Assembly: GCF_027580225.2 (NCBI RefSeq)
Contig: NC_073355.2
Span: forward strand, 23,773,501-23,837,500
Origin: Misgurnus anguillicaudatus
Taxonomy: Eukaryota > Chordata > Actinopteri > Cypriniformes > Cobitidae
DNA length: 64,000 nucleotides
Direction: 5' to 3'
This document shows, one piece after another, positions 20,899 through 32,235 of the stretch; the stretch's first letter is position 1, and each line of letters opens with the position of its first letter. The notes beneath the pieces are model-generated. The model was not told the DNA's origin. It ran no database searches and saw nothing but the letters and a program-made list of their open reading frames with translations. Made by a program: the position numbers and the translations under genes.

Positions 20899-23083
20899 GT
20901 AGTGTCACAGGCCGGAGCGGACCACAGGCTGTGTGCGTCACGCTCCTCCCAAGTTCCACCTCGAGGAGGTCCCAAAAGCCCCCCAATGACCAAGCAAACG
21001 AGAGATAAGTAAAATATAAAATGGAAAACTTTATTTAAATTAATTAAAATCAGAAGGGGGGGTGGGGAGGGAAGTCTAAAATATCTCTTCTCACCCTCAG
21101 GGGGAACTACGGGGCAAGGGACGTTGAAGGGGAGAAGTCTGGTACCGTAAGGCCAGGGGATAGCAGGGCAAGGGCCGGGCGGAGCCCCTTCGTCCTCGGC
21201 CCACCTCCTGCGTGGAAGGACTTCTCGGGGCTCCTGATTCCTCCTGAGGGTAAAGTAAACACAAGGTAAGTATTGCGTCGGGCTTTGGTCGGATCAGTGT
21301 CTCCTTACTAACTTCCTCTTTCTTCCACAGACTCTCGGGGCCGAAGAATCGCTACTGGGTAAGAGTGCTCTACTTGAAGTAAAATGAATCTCTTCTGCGT
21401 TACTGATGCTTGGAACTCTAACAGGTCGTGTTAGGTAAGTTGGGTATGGCTTTAGCTCGTAACACGGTAAGTATCTTCCTTTACAGGTTTCTCTGGGCTT
21501 TCGAGTCATACTGGGTAAGTTTAGCTTTAGCTTGTAACACAATAAGTATCTTCCTTTACAGGTTTCTCTGGGCTTTCGAGTCGTACTGGGTAAGTTTAGC
21601 TTTAGCTCGTAACACAGTAAGTATCTTCCCTTACAGGTTTCTCTGGGCTTTCGAGTCGTATTGGGTAAGTTTAGCTTTAGCTTGTAACACAATAAGTGTC
21701 TTCCCTTACAGGTTTCGCTGGGCTTTCGAGTGACTGAATGTTAATTAGGCACTGGAGAAATATAGATTTTGAGACTATACGTCACCACACCATCTAGTGT
21801 AGCAAGGCACGGGGCCAGGGGTCCCTCCTGGCACTAGGCTGCGGCCGGCGCCTTGCTATCGGTGAATTCAGGCTAACAGAGTCCACACGTCCTCTTCCCT
21901 TTCTCCTAGGGTAGGCGAAGATCTAGACGAGATAGCAGTTTTTAATATACACTTGCCACATACAGCACATACACAGCGCCCGGACCCTCTGTGCCCCCTT
22001 GGCAGCTCCTCTGCCGCTGGGGGTCGAGTAAGCCTACTATTTTCCTCTCAGTACCTTCTCCGGGACTCCAGCTAGCTCCAGCTAGCTAATTTTCCCTGAG
22101 GGGAGCACAAACAGCAAGGACACAGCACCACACTACAAGCTTAGTGTACTCACGTCAAAAGATCACTCTCACGCTGCACAGCACACACTCCAGTGAATAA
22201 TTAAGGTCCGTACTCCTCTCTTGGCAAGACCAGCTCTAGGTAAGGGAGAAAGGTCTAGCTTGTCATGTCAACGATGTCCCAACCGGGCTTGGAGGCCTCG
22301 CTGTCCAATGCCAGTACAACACTTGTCCTCCGGCTCACCCACCCTTCTCACACCTGGTGGGGCCGCTAGTAAACAGAACACACACTCCTTTAACAATGTG
22401 CAGGTTTTCATTCACCAGTGTTTGCGGTTACTCACGACTGTGATGTCTCCAATCGATCTCTCCTCCTCTTCCTGGCGTCCTCCAATGCTGACAGCTCGGT
22501 GGGTACAGCTCGCCCAGGCTCTTTTGTAAACACAACAGTGATCCAAATGTTTGTAATGTTCATATCACTCCGATGCTCACCCTTTGTTGACTCTAACTGT
22601 GTTTCTCCTTTGCAGATCTCCAGCGCTCGTCCAATACTGTCTCTCTGTGTCCACGACTCAGCCCAACGGATATTCCCAGCGTCTGTCCAACGCAACCGAA
22701 CACTCCAACTTCCTACAAACAACCACGCCGTCCTTTCACCCAGACCAGCCCCGCACTCTTTCCGCCCGCTTCCTAGCAGTTCCCAGATCAGCGGGGCCTG
22801 CGGTCTCTTCAACGGCTGGTGTTTGTTGTGCTGCCCACGGCAGAAGTTGACTCGCCCGAAATCGACTGCTTTCCTGCAGCTTCAGTCCATCTTTTATGTC
22901 CCCAACAATCATATGGACCGCCCAGTCAGTAATCGCTGCCTCATTTGCGCACCTGCAACGAATCTGGCTTAATTTCGTTGCCATGGAGAACCAGGAAGTA
23001 ACAGGTGTTTTAAACTTTCGGTCCGGGCGGAACCTCTCCTCTCCATTTTTGGTTCCGCCCTAAAAGTCACTCCGTGACAGTAG
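20899..23083 (-). mobile_element. 2.2-kb LTR-like element with 4-bp target duplication
   Basis: The element spans 20903-23079, begins TGTCAC and ends GTGACA, and is flanked by the direct repeat GTAG (20899-20902, 23080-23083). The matching site in copy 1 near 6965 lacks it. It is far more GC-rich than its surroundings. On the minus strand a TATA-like ACATAAAAG lies near 22900, supporting a minus-oriented long terminal repeat. No protein domain is recognisable; the frames at 22221-22972 look incidental. A solo LTR is the best guess; a TIR element with TGTCAC ends is the alternative. A diverged relative lies at about 25541-26950. Confidence 0.7.
21430..21733 (+). repeat. 75-bp tandem repeat, about four copies
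   Basis: The motif GGTTTCTCTGGGCTTTCGAG recurs at 21486, 21561, 21636 and 21711 (last copy with one change), exactly 75 bp apart. Each unit carries a GGGTAAGT donor-like and a TTACAGG acceptor-like sequence on the + strand. Because 75 is a multiple of three, frames on both strands stay open across the array, but they resemble no protein known to me. Confidence 0.9.
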
Positions 23084-23520
23084 ACAGGAGCTCAGGGCAA
23101 GTCTCCAACTCCAGCTCTGCATTATTGACAGTGAGCCAAAGATGTTTTCCTTCATCTCTGTTAAAAATATCAGTAACACATGAACTACTCCAACATCAGT
23201 AGGTGGCAGTAGTACATCAGTTTGTATTTCTTGAGTTTACATTAAAAGATTTGGCCTATAACCTTTACTGTCACATCAGCAGCAACAGCAGCCTGTGGTG
23301 AGTGAGATTTTAGGAGCGTGCTCCGAACAGTGCAGGTACAGATAAACCTGCTTTAAAAGGTAATATACACAGTATACATTATACAGAGTCACATTGGACT
23401 ATTCACAAAATACAATATACACAAAAGTACACAATATACAAACAAATAAATATAAGACTATAATATAACTCTGTTAATGTCTATGTATGTATTGTATACA
23501 TGTTAATAAATGCAAGTGCA
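23084..23520. other. 3' flank of V06, displaced by the LTR-like insertion
   Basis: No gene. Homologous to 6980-7440: the post-B block CATCAGTAGGTGGCAGTA and the A/T-rich lead into the LINE relic. Confidence 0.6.
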
Positions 23521-24660
23521 AATAAATAAAAGTGGCATTAGATTATTGTATTAAGGTGTGGTGTGCGTTGCAGTATAGCCCAGATGTTTTGTGTTATGAT
23601 GTGTGGGGATTTATAAGTGCCTGGCTGTTCGGTAGTCTGATGGAGTGAGGAAAGAAACTTAATCTGCTTGTATGGGACCGGATGTTGCGGAGACGTCTGC
23701 CTGAGGGCAGCATAGAAAACAATCCATTTGATGGATAACTGATGTTGCTCATGATCTTCTTGGCTTTCCTCACACACCACCTGGTAGATGTCCTTAAGGG
23801 AGGGGAGCTCACCTCCTACAATGCGATGAGCTGTTCATACAATTCTGCAGATTTTTGCGGTTGTCAGCAGTGCTGTTTCAGTGTGTAAAATGATCTGAGG
23901 ATGTAGGAGCTCATCCCAAAACTTCCTCAGCCGCCTTAGGAAGAAGAGTCATCGGTGTGCCTTCTTCAGTACTGCGTCTCTGGGAGCCGAGCATTTGAGA
24001 TCCTTAGCAATGTGAACACAGAGAAAGTTAAAATGGTTAACTTCTTCCACCTGCCTCGCTTCAATGGCAGTGGAGGTGCGTTCTGTGCTCCGTCCCATAA
24101 AATCTTTTACCAACTCTTTTGTCTTTCAAAGATAAGTGAGATGTGGTTCTTCTGGCACCATTGTGTCAGAGTGTAAACCTTCTCTCTGTAGGCCGTTTCA
24201 TTATTGTCAGTGATCAGGCCTACAACCGTAGTGTTGATGATGACGTTGGAGCTGTGTGTGGCTGTACAGTCGTGAGTGTACAGGTAATACAGAAGTGGGC
24301 TGAGAACACAGCCCTGTGGAGCCCCAGTGTTGAGGATCAATGCGGTTGAGGTTTTGTTGCCCACCCTGACCACCTGACGAGCTGAAGAGCTTTCCAACAA
24401 CCTTGGCAGGTACTATGGTGTTGAATGTAGTGATGAGCTTCTCAAAACACTTGCTGAAGATTTGTGACAAAGCAACTGGCCGCCAGTCATTCAGACATGT
24501 GGTCTTAGCTTTCTTTGGTATGGGCATGATTGTTAATGTTTTGAAGCTTGAGGGGACTGTAAACAGAGAAAGGGAGAGGTTGAAAATGTCTGTGAAAACC
24601 CTGTCTAGCTGGTCTGTACTAACAACTATATGTGTTATAACTACATGTAAAGTGGACTAT
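23520..24660 (-). mobile_element. L2/CR1-like LINE relic, copy 2
   Basis: Same dead reverse-transcriptase fragment as at 7440-10390 (GAPQGCVLSPLLYYLYTHDC; FADD motif deleted, SNVIINTTVVG), without the hAT insertion. It also lacks roughly 140 bp present in copy 1 (about 10005-10150), which removes the motif A region. The shared deletion and flanks show it came with a segmental duplication rather than a second insertion. Confidence 0.8.
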
Positions 24661-25430
24661 TAAGTCTTTAATCCGTTTAGTGACATTGTTGACTAGTTGG
24701 ATTATATATACTTATTTAAGGAGGCATGCAATCTTGTTCACATTGTATTATAGTTATTTATTTAGCATGCGTGACAATGCAGTGATAAAGTTTAAATACG
24801 TTTTACCTACATTGTCATACTTGTTTCCATTCCTGTTACTCTGATGTTCTAGCACCAGTTGCCTCAAAATGCAATTAAAGTCTGGCCATTATTAATGTGC
24901 TCATCAGGTTGTGCTGCAGGAACATTAGTGCCTCTAAAATGAAGGGCACACGATTCATATTCATTGTATTCTGCATGGAGTCTCTTTAGTGAGTTATGTT
25001 CTATTATCTCTGAACACTACTGATATAATCAAGTTATCTTTTTATTAGATTGTATAGTTTTATCTTCATTGATTTTATTAAATGAAATAAATCAATGAAA
25101 TAAATAAATAATACACAGCACAGCACCAATTGAATTACTTTGGGAGAGTTTCTTTATGTACATTTCTAATATTGTAATATTTAATAATTAATTCTGTTAA
25201 CATTTTATTATGTTTAAAATGTATGTCAAATGTTTCATTTGAATTTGTTTAAAATTATTTCATATTTTAATTGTGTTCTGAAGACATTTTGTGTATGTAA
25301 GGCATATTAACACATTTACACCATAAAAAAGAGAGAGGTATTACAGTATGACTATTGTCCTTGTTCCGACAGCTACAGTAATACAACAAATTTTGAATGT
25401 GTCCTTTATATAACACATCCATTTCTGTCA
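24661..25430 (+). other. remnant of C/D-type interval, copy 2
   Basis: Counterpart of 10396-11193, with the second orphan D-type leader and no V exon. A/T rich, no intact gene. Confidence 0.6.
24939..24988 (+). pseudogene. orphan D-type IGHV leader exon, copy 2
   Basis: Encodes MKGTRFIFIVFCMESL, followed by GTGAGT. At 50 nt it is one base longer than the V12 leader and two longer than copy 1. No V exon or RSS follows. Confidence 0.72.
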
Positions 25431-27241
25431 TTAAAGCTCCACTGTGTACTTTTTTGAGTTAACCCATGTTTTCTTTCAAAAGTATGTGCTCATGTGTAAT
25501 TACTTCCACCCCACTAATCAAAGTATTCTCGTAAGTGTAGAATCTGGTGTGCACCGTATTCCTTCGCCCATCCACTCAGGCTGTCCGGGCGTCGTAGGGA
25601 CTAGTGGGTCCGATGACACGGAGCCGATCGCTTCCCAAACTCCCCCTCCTTCTTCCACGACCGGGGTCACGAGTTGGGGCGAACTTTCGTCGGGGCTCCG
25701 CTCACCACGAGCTTCTGTTGGAGAGGTCAGTACACACACCGCTACAACCCACAGTCCGCACGGTACACTCTTGGTAATACTCACTGGGTTTCACCACTGT
25801 CTGCTCTATGAATGAACGAAGCTCTCATGGACACACCCCGGGCACAGGGCTCAATTTTCTCGCTCTCCTTAGGACCCAGGCCACAACGGATGTCGTTGTC
25901 TCGCGACTCGTCTGAGGCTAGGCAGTTTGAACGCTACAAGCACAGCATACATACAGCAAGTAAAGCGTAAACACCATCAATCAGTGAAACTCACCCACAG
26001 CACTCTTATACAACTTCACGTGGTTTTAGATCGCCCTGGCCACCTGGCTACGATGACCTCGAGAGGATGGTTGGGCGATAGCTGGACCGCCAAGTGAGAG
26101 TGAGAGGTGTGTTATTCACAGGCCCGGCGTGTTGATTATCACTCCTCTGGCTCACCTGCGCTTCCTGTTTCCCACAGGGCCACTGTTCTACTGGTGAACG
26201 ATGCTTCCTACCAAGTGCTTCGTCCGTGCTTCCGGTCAACCCGCGGCTCGCCCACGCTTCCCTCTCCAGTGGGGCCAGGGACCTCAAAAACACAAAGGAA
26301 CACACCAAACAACTCTTCGTACAAATATTGCACAGATAAGTACCACAGCTGTTACTCACACTTAGTTGTCAACAACTGCTATTAGCTCCGCTCTTGATGG
26401 CTCTGTGTCCACTATTTCTCTAATGAAAACCTCTCAGAATTCCTTCGTCAGCTGTCTGTCTCTTCCTCTCTTCCCCAGGAGAGCGATCCAACCAGCGTGG
26501 TCCGTCTGCAACGCAGCAACACAGCGTATACAAAGTATACCCTTTAATTCCCTTTAATTTCCACAGCCCCGTCCTTTTCGCCTCTTCTGGCAGCCGCACT
26601 CTTTCCTTACACCATAGGTGATTCGCGGATCAACGGCGCCCTTTCGGCTCCTCCAGGGACGGAGCGTGTGGTTACGTTTGCCCAAGGCATAAAGGGACTC
26701 ACACCCGAAAACACTACTACCTCCTTGGTGCTTCTTGGACCTCTTTATGTGCTTGTCTTCAGTCCCTCTTCCAATCGCGGGTTGCTCCACTGATTCGCCA
26801 CACCTGTTGCTCATTTCTTGTGATTATTGTTGTCAGGGAGACCAGGAAATACAATGGTGCCTTTAAAATCGGGTCCGGGTGGAAACCATACCCAAGCGGA
26901 ACCCTTCTCCACCACTTCTTGTTCCTGCCCTACATAGTCACCTGGTGACATAACGTTTACTTAAAACAAAAGCATTGGACTTTTTCCATGTTAAACATAA
27001 ATCTGTGTGCTTTGATGGATCACAGGCAAAGGACATTGCAAATTGTTCATTTTTTTAATTGCTTTTGCTTTGTAGCTACTGGAAGCCATGTTAATCTTGG
27101 CATGACACGGCCGGGCCACCATACGCGTTAAAACGCGTTCCGAATGGGATGGGGGGGTGGGGCTAGAAAGTAATATTCAGTTGGTTGTCATATAGACTTG
27201 CACCACTAGATGGGAGTAGATCCTACACAGTGGAGCTTTAA
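25431..27241. mobile_element. TTAA-flanked element (piggyBac-like ends), 1.8 kb
   Basis: The element spans 25435-27237 with terminal inverted repeats AGCTCCACTGTGTA (14 bp, perfect). It is flanked by TTAA on both sides (25431-25434, 27238-27241), while copy 1 has a single TTAA at 11194-11197. TTAA duplication is characteristic of piggyBac-type transposition. No transposase is seen. The middle (about 25541-26950) is GC-rich and related to the LTR-like element at 20903-23079, so it appears to be a nested insertion. Confidence 0.85.
25541..26950 (-). mobile_element. nested, diverged relative of the 2.2-kb LTR-like element
   Basis: Ends CCTGGTGACA at 26950, like the CCGTGACA end at 23079. Preceding sequence aligns by eye in order: GCCGCACTCTTTCC, a GATCA-C-GGCGCC block, CTCTTTATGT, GGGTCCGGG-GGAA. 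The left boundary and target duplicate are unclear. Confidence 0.55.
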
Positions 27242-27599
27242 AAACAAGTTGATGTGCTGATAATGTGGAGTGTTGGTGCTAGATGCACTACTATGACATT
27301 CAGATGACTGGGAATGGTTCAGAGGTTGTAGGACAGACTTGCATGCACTGTGTTATCCAATAAATACATCTTTATATGTGCTTACAAGATGTATTCAGAA
27401 AGACAAGGAAGAGGCACTATTGGATTATGCAAATAAAAGTTCCAATACAGCACTTCACTATCTTTCACAAAATATTGTACTACGAACCCTATAGTTACTA
27501 GTGCTTTATTCAAAAATGTCGAACTTCCCCAGCCTTATGTATGAGAATATCAGTCAATATAAACAGTCTGATCTACTGTAGCTCAGCTCATCTGTAACC
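27242..27599 (+). other. 5' region of V07
   Basis: Matches 11198-11344 joined to 16360-16585, that is, the unbroken version of the DNA into which the Gypsy element inserted before V03. It includes ATGCAAAT at 27427-27434 and a degraded proximal octamer (ATTCAAAA). Confidence 0.65.
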
Positions 27600-28024
27600 A
27601 TGTTTAACTCGTATCTGTTCATGCTGATGTCAGCCGTGATGTCTTGTAAGTATAAATAGATATTAAAGCTTTCTACGTTTTTTCCCGAATGATTAATCAG
27701 ATGATATTTTTCAAGTGTCCACTGTGTTGAACTGAGTCAGCCTGCATCCATTAATCTGAGGTCTGATCAGACTTTGACTCTGTCCTGTAAGGTGTCTGGA
27801 TATTCACTGACTGATAGCAGCTACTGCACTCACTATATACGACAGACTGCTGGAAAACCTCTGGAATGGATTGGAAGGATTTGTAGCAGCGCTAACACAT
27901 ATTACAATGATAAACTGAAAAATAAATTTCAAGTTACAAGAGACACTTCCAGCAGCACAGTGACTCTACAAGGACAGAATATGAGGACTGAGGACACAGC
28001 TGTGTATTACTGTGCAGGAGAGAG
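27600..28024 (+). pseudogene. V07: IGHV family A, leader splice acceptor mutated
   Basis: Leader exon 27600-27645 with a normal GTAAGT donor. At the V exon border the sequence is TTTTCAAGTGTCC where paralogues read TTCCAGGTGTCC, so the acceptor AG has become AA. The nearest AG is one base downstream and would shift the frame; the next upstream AG (27700) also gives the wrong phase. The V exon from 27715 is otherwise open: VHCVELSQPASINL, Tyr41 (HYIRQ), RICSSAN CDR2, and YYCAG (Gly in place of Arg). Probable pseudogene. Confidence 0.78.
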
Positions 28025-28063
28025 CACACTGATGTAAACCACAAGCACTTCTGTTCAAAAACA
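28025..28063 (+). other. 23-RSS of V07
   Basis: CACACTG, 23-bp spacer, TCAAAAACA. Confidence 0.88.
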
Positions 28064-28870
28064 CATAAGTGTTCATTTCCCATATAAGAGTCATTGCATT
28101 TGATACAAAATATCAAATTGGCATTTATTTTTCTCCAAACCACCGTTACTTATGTCAAGTCATTGTTAGCAGATAAAACATAAAATGTCTCAATGTTTGT
28201 AATGTGATGACCAGTAAACATCTCATCTTTCTTGTCTGACTTAAAAAGTATCTGCAAATGTTATTTTACTGTTAGTGGATTCTAATTTTAAGTAATAATT
28301 ATTTAAAATAGGTTTATTTACTAATATCTATTTAGCATCCAAAGCAACTTAGAGTGCATTCAAGGTAAAAGTTATTTATGGCAGAGGTTCTCAAACTTTT
28401 TCAACGTGCGGCCCCCTTTGTGTATGGTGCATTCCTTCGCGGCCCCCCAAAGAAAATATATGACAAAAAACAGTTCTAAAACTTCACATTTTAATTAAAC
28501 AAAACATTAAATTATACAAAGTAGTGCTGCCTTATTTTTTTAGGTTTAATTTCACAGAATTCATGATGGGGCCCCGGACCACTGATTTATGGCTTTCTCA
28601 GAGCATTGACCTCTTGAGCTTATAGTGCTGCTAATGCAGTAATTTAGCAATTGAGCTACAGTAAGATATTATTTTAAAAAACACTTAGGTAATGTCTCTT
28701 TATAAGATCTCAGCTTTCTTGTTGCAAAACACGTGGGGTTCATTGACTCTGTGTATGTAAATTTTCTGCTGTATATGTAAACAGTGGGCATGAGTCAGTT
28801 TATGTATTTTCCTCTGATCACTATAGGCAGTGACAAACAGCTTCAAGTCATTTACACTTTAAACTACATC
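28064..28870. other. A-to-B spacer of pair 4
   Basis: No gene. Follows the pair 1 spacer pattern, interrupted by the small hAT element at 28382-28584. Confidence 0.6.
28374..28592. mobile_element. short hAT MITE with 8-bp target duplication
   Basis: The element spans 28382-28584 (203 bp), from CAGAGGTTCTCAAAC to GGACCACTG, flanked by ATTTATGG at 28374-28381 and 28585-28592. Paralogous spacers (for example near 42640) lack it. Non-coding. Confidence 0.9.
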
Positions 28871-29299
28871 ATGTTCACTGAAGCTTTACTGCTGCTTCTG
28901 GCAAGTCTAAACTGTAAGTATAGTTTAATATAATATAATTTCATATTTTTTATCATTATATGTCTGCTTATTCTGTTATTGTTTTCTGTATTTTCAACAG
29001 GTATTAATGCAGATGAACTTTCTCAGCCTGAGTTTCTGACTGTTCGTCCCGATGGCTCTCTAACTATCGACTGTAAAGTCTCTTATTCAGTTACTAGCTA
29101 TGGTACAGGCTGGATCCGTCAGCCTGCAGGAAAACCTCTGGAGTGGATTGGATATATCAGTAGTGGTGGAAGCCTATATTACAAGGATTCACTAAAAAGC
29201 AAGTTCAGCATCAGCAGAGACACCTCCAGTAATACAGTAACATTGAAAGGCAACAACATGCAAGCTCAAGACACAGCTGTGTATTATTGTGCCAGACAA
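28871..29299 (+). CDS. V08: IGHV family B, intact
   Basis: Leader exon 28871-28913; donor GTAAGT; acceptor CAACAG; V exon 29001-29299. INADELSQPEF, Cys23, GWIRQ with Trp41, CDR2 YISSGGSLYY, framework 3 FSISRDTSS, YYCARQ. The reading frame would run past the RSS, but the gene ends at the heptamer. No lesion seen. Partner of the damaged V07. Confidence 0.95.
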
Positions 29300-29338
29300 C
29301 ACAGTGATAGACACCAACAGCCTCCCTGTACAAAAACA
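29300..29338 (+). other. 23-RSS of V08
   Basis: CACAGTG, 23-bp spacer, ACAAAAACA. Confidence 0.92.
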
Positions 29339-29708
29339 TGATCACTTAAATACATCAGGTTTTCACAACTGATATTGAAATCCAAGAAATAAATAATTAA
29401 TAAACATAATAAATTGTTTTAATTTTACCAACTGCAACAAGAAAATCATTTTTGTTAAAGTAGAAAGTCAATAAAATAAATATTGTCACTTGTATTTCCC
29501 CACTGACATTTGTTTTGCTCTTTAGGAGTAGCAGCTGAACGTTTGCTGATGTTTACCTTCATCTGTATAAAAAGTTACAGTAACACATGAACTATTGCAA
29601 CATCAGTAGGTGGCAGTAATGCATCAATTTATTGTAATCCTTATAAAGAAAAAGTTGGACTGCTTGACCCAAGCTCTGAGTACAACTGTGAACTTTGGGT
29701 TCAATTCA
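29339..29708. other. 3' flank of V08
   Basis: No gene. Conserved post-B block (CATCAGTAGGTGGCAG near 29603) leading into the fold-back element. Confidence 0.6.
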
Positions 29709-30576
29709 TGAATATCAGCTGACGTCACGTCTTCCGCCATTTTGAGTACCTGAAGTGGCAGCAAAAGAACTAGAAGCTATGTATTCAATATGTTATGAGC
29801 ATCAAAATCGCTATTTTCACAACAGAAAATTATACTTTGCTCGAAGTATCACCTGTCCCTCTACACGTGAACTCGAGCATTAAGAACATTGTTTGTGTAC
29901 ACAGAGTTTACTAAAAAGAAGGTTTTGAACAACTGACTTTGGTTGTTTTGATGTATCGATCTCCGAATGCGACGTAAGGAGGGACGAGAGTAAAGATGGA
30001 TAGCTCCTAAAGCATAGTTTCATATAAATGCACGGATAATTCGTTGTTTTGTCGCAAGTAAAAAACAATATTGACCTTCTAGTTGAAAAAGTAACCTCAT
30101 ATGAGATTCATTCGGTGATCGATTCTTTATGTCTGGCAAATTTGGGGAGCGGACAACAACACAGCCAAAGTCAGTTGTATAAAACCTTTCTTTTTAGTAA
30201 ACTCTGTGTACACAAACAATGTTCTCAATGCTTGAGTTCATGTGTAGAGATCCAGGTGATACTTCAAGCAAAGTTTCATGTTGTGTCGCGCCTTCTGTTG
30301 TAAAAATAGTGGTAGTTTGATAGCTGCGGACAGCGGCTGGAAGAACGCATCAGGGATCGAGGCATCAAACCCGAACCAAGATTTTTTTTCAGTAGCGTTG
30401 CTTTTCATGACAGTCGAAGTGCGAAATGTTGCCTTTAGTAGCCTTTTCCCTATCAGTAAGACAGTAAGAAATCCGTAAATCGAAGCAAGCTAGCCAATGC
30501 TTGTCAGTGGCCTACTGGTACTCGAGATGGCGGCAGGCAACTGGAATGACATAAAAGGTCACATGACTGATATTCA
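29709..30576. mobile_element. fold-back element with long internal inverted arms
   Basis: The ends TGAATATCAG (29709-29718) and CTGATATTCA (30567-30576) are perfect inverses. Next inside are matching CGCCAT...GAGTACC stretches. Longer inner arms (about 29835-29950 and 30155-30275) are inverted copies, sharing TTTGTGTACACAGAGTTTAC and its complement. No coding capacity recognised. Confidence 0.75.
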
Positions 30577-31682
30577 GAAATAGGCTATAACATGTAAAAT
30601 GGATTACTAAATCCTTTCTATTCTCCTGTTCAGTGGCACAGTTGGGTAGCTGGTTTATATCATTACACTAAGTAGGTATACAATCATAACCTTTTATTAC
30701 AATCATTATGCTATTTGACTTATTGCTGATATAACGTGGTCTCTCTCTGCCTTCATGTGAAGCCCACACAAAAACTTTAAAATAAATAAATAAACACTGT
30801 AGGAATTCACGTGAATTTCCTTCAGACCTACAAATAAATTCTACTGTGATGCCTGTGATCAGATTATACTTTGAGTTTCCATCTCCATGTGTCAATATAA
30901 ATACATTCCTTTATCTAGAGGGAAAAGTCACTTTTGTCCTTTCAACCACCACACTGTAAAACACAGCATCTTTAGTGTTTTCTGTCTATTCTGTCTAAGA
31001 GTCTAATAAATTATGTTCGCTGCATGTTTTATCCCTTTTACCAAAGATTGTGATGTTGCATGTTATTAATATTTAAATGTAAAGTTTTATATCAGGTAGT
31101 TTCTAATGGTTATTGTGCTTTATCTGACACACCAGGTTTTGAAAGACTTTATCAAGGCAATAAGTTGAATTATTATGGGAAGATTCAAAGTGATGGGGTG
31201 CCTGCAGGAATAGGAATGAACAACGGTATCTCACAAGAATGCGTACATATTTTAAGAGTTGGCTAATTCGTATTAATTCATACGACTACATTCGAAAGTT
31301 TTGTAGGAATTGCCTTGACCCCTGTGATGTTGGGGTTGGGTGCGGGGTTTGGTTTCGCTGTTGTTCTTTCATGAGAATTGTAGGTTTTTGCACAAATCAC
31401 TATGTAGGAATTCATACAAATCATGAGATCAGGCTGGAATGAAAAACATTGTATATGGCACTCAGGTGGTTGTTTCCATTTAATAAATAAATATTCTTAA
31501 GTTTCATTTCAGGTAATTACAAATGCATTCAAGGTCTATGTGTAAGATAAGTATTCATTTAAGAGCCACCAGTGAATCATTCAATAAAATGTCCATTATA
31601 AAATTTTAACTTACAAATCTATTCAACTTTGTTATTCTTTAGACTTTCTTAGACCACAAAATGATTCACAGTAAAGTGCTTT
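30577..31682. other. spacer before V09
   Basis: No gene. Begins with sequence resembling the flank after C-type segments (CATGTAAAATGGA), and later has the 48-bp block related to 18900-18947 (near 31512-31550). Confidence 0.5.
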
Positions 31683-31690
31683 ATGCAAAT
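31683..31690 (+). promoter_or_regulatory. octamer ATGCAAAT of V09
   Basis: Perfect octamer 93 bp before the V09 ATG. Confidence 0.85.
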
Positions 31691-31775
31691 AACGCACCAA
31701 ACACATCCCGCCTCATTAGTATTAAACATCAGTCAATATAAACAGTTTGATTTACAGCTCAGCTCATCTGTAATC

Positions 31776-32196
31776 ATGTTTAACTCATATCTGCTTTTGT
31801 TGCTGTCTGCAGCGATGTCTTGTAAGTATTAATAACTATAGCAGCTTTCTAAAATGTTTTCCAAAATTGTAACAATTTCTTTTTTCCAGGTGTCCACTGT
31901 GTTGAACTGACACAACCTGCATCCATTAATCTGAGGCCTGATCAGACTTTGACTGTGTCCTGTAAAGTGTCTGGATATTCAGTAACTAGCACATACTGCA
32001 CTCACTGGATACGACAGACTGCTCTAAAACCTCTGGAATGGATTGGAATTATTTGTTATGATGGTAGCACAAATTACAATGATAAACTGAAAAGTAGATT
32101 TCAAGTTACAAGAGACGCTTCCAGCAACACATTGACTCTACAAGGACAGAATCTGAGGACTGAGGACACAGCTGTGTATTACTGTGCACGAGAGAG
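31776..32196 (+). CDS. V09: IGHV family A, intact
   Basis: Leader exon 31776-31821; donor GTAAGT; acceptor TTCCAG; V exon 31890-32196. VHCVELTQPASINLRPDQ, Cys23, CDR1 TSTYCTH one residue shorter than in other A members, Trp41 (HWIRQ), a distinctive TALKPLEW in framework 2 (Leu for Gly), CDR2 IICYDGSTN, YYCARE. The cysteine pair in CDR1 and CDR2 is kept. Octamer, splice sites and RSS are all good: likely functional. Confidence 0.95.
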
Positions 32197-32235
32197 CACA
32201 CTGATGTAAACCACAAGCACTTCTGTTCAAAAACA
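32197..32235 (+). other. 23-RSS of V09
   Basis: CACACTG, 23-bp spacer, TCAAAAACA. Confidence 0.9.

Noticed and set aside
21294..21733. Repeat-containing frames of about 100-130 codons on both strands
   Set aside because: Open only because the tandem repeat length is divisible by three; no protein family recognised.
22221..22972. Open frames of 102-184 codons inside the LTR-like element
   Set aside because: Overlapping frames on both strands in GC-rich repeat DNA, with no domain and no splice or start context.
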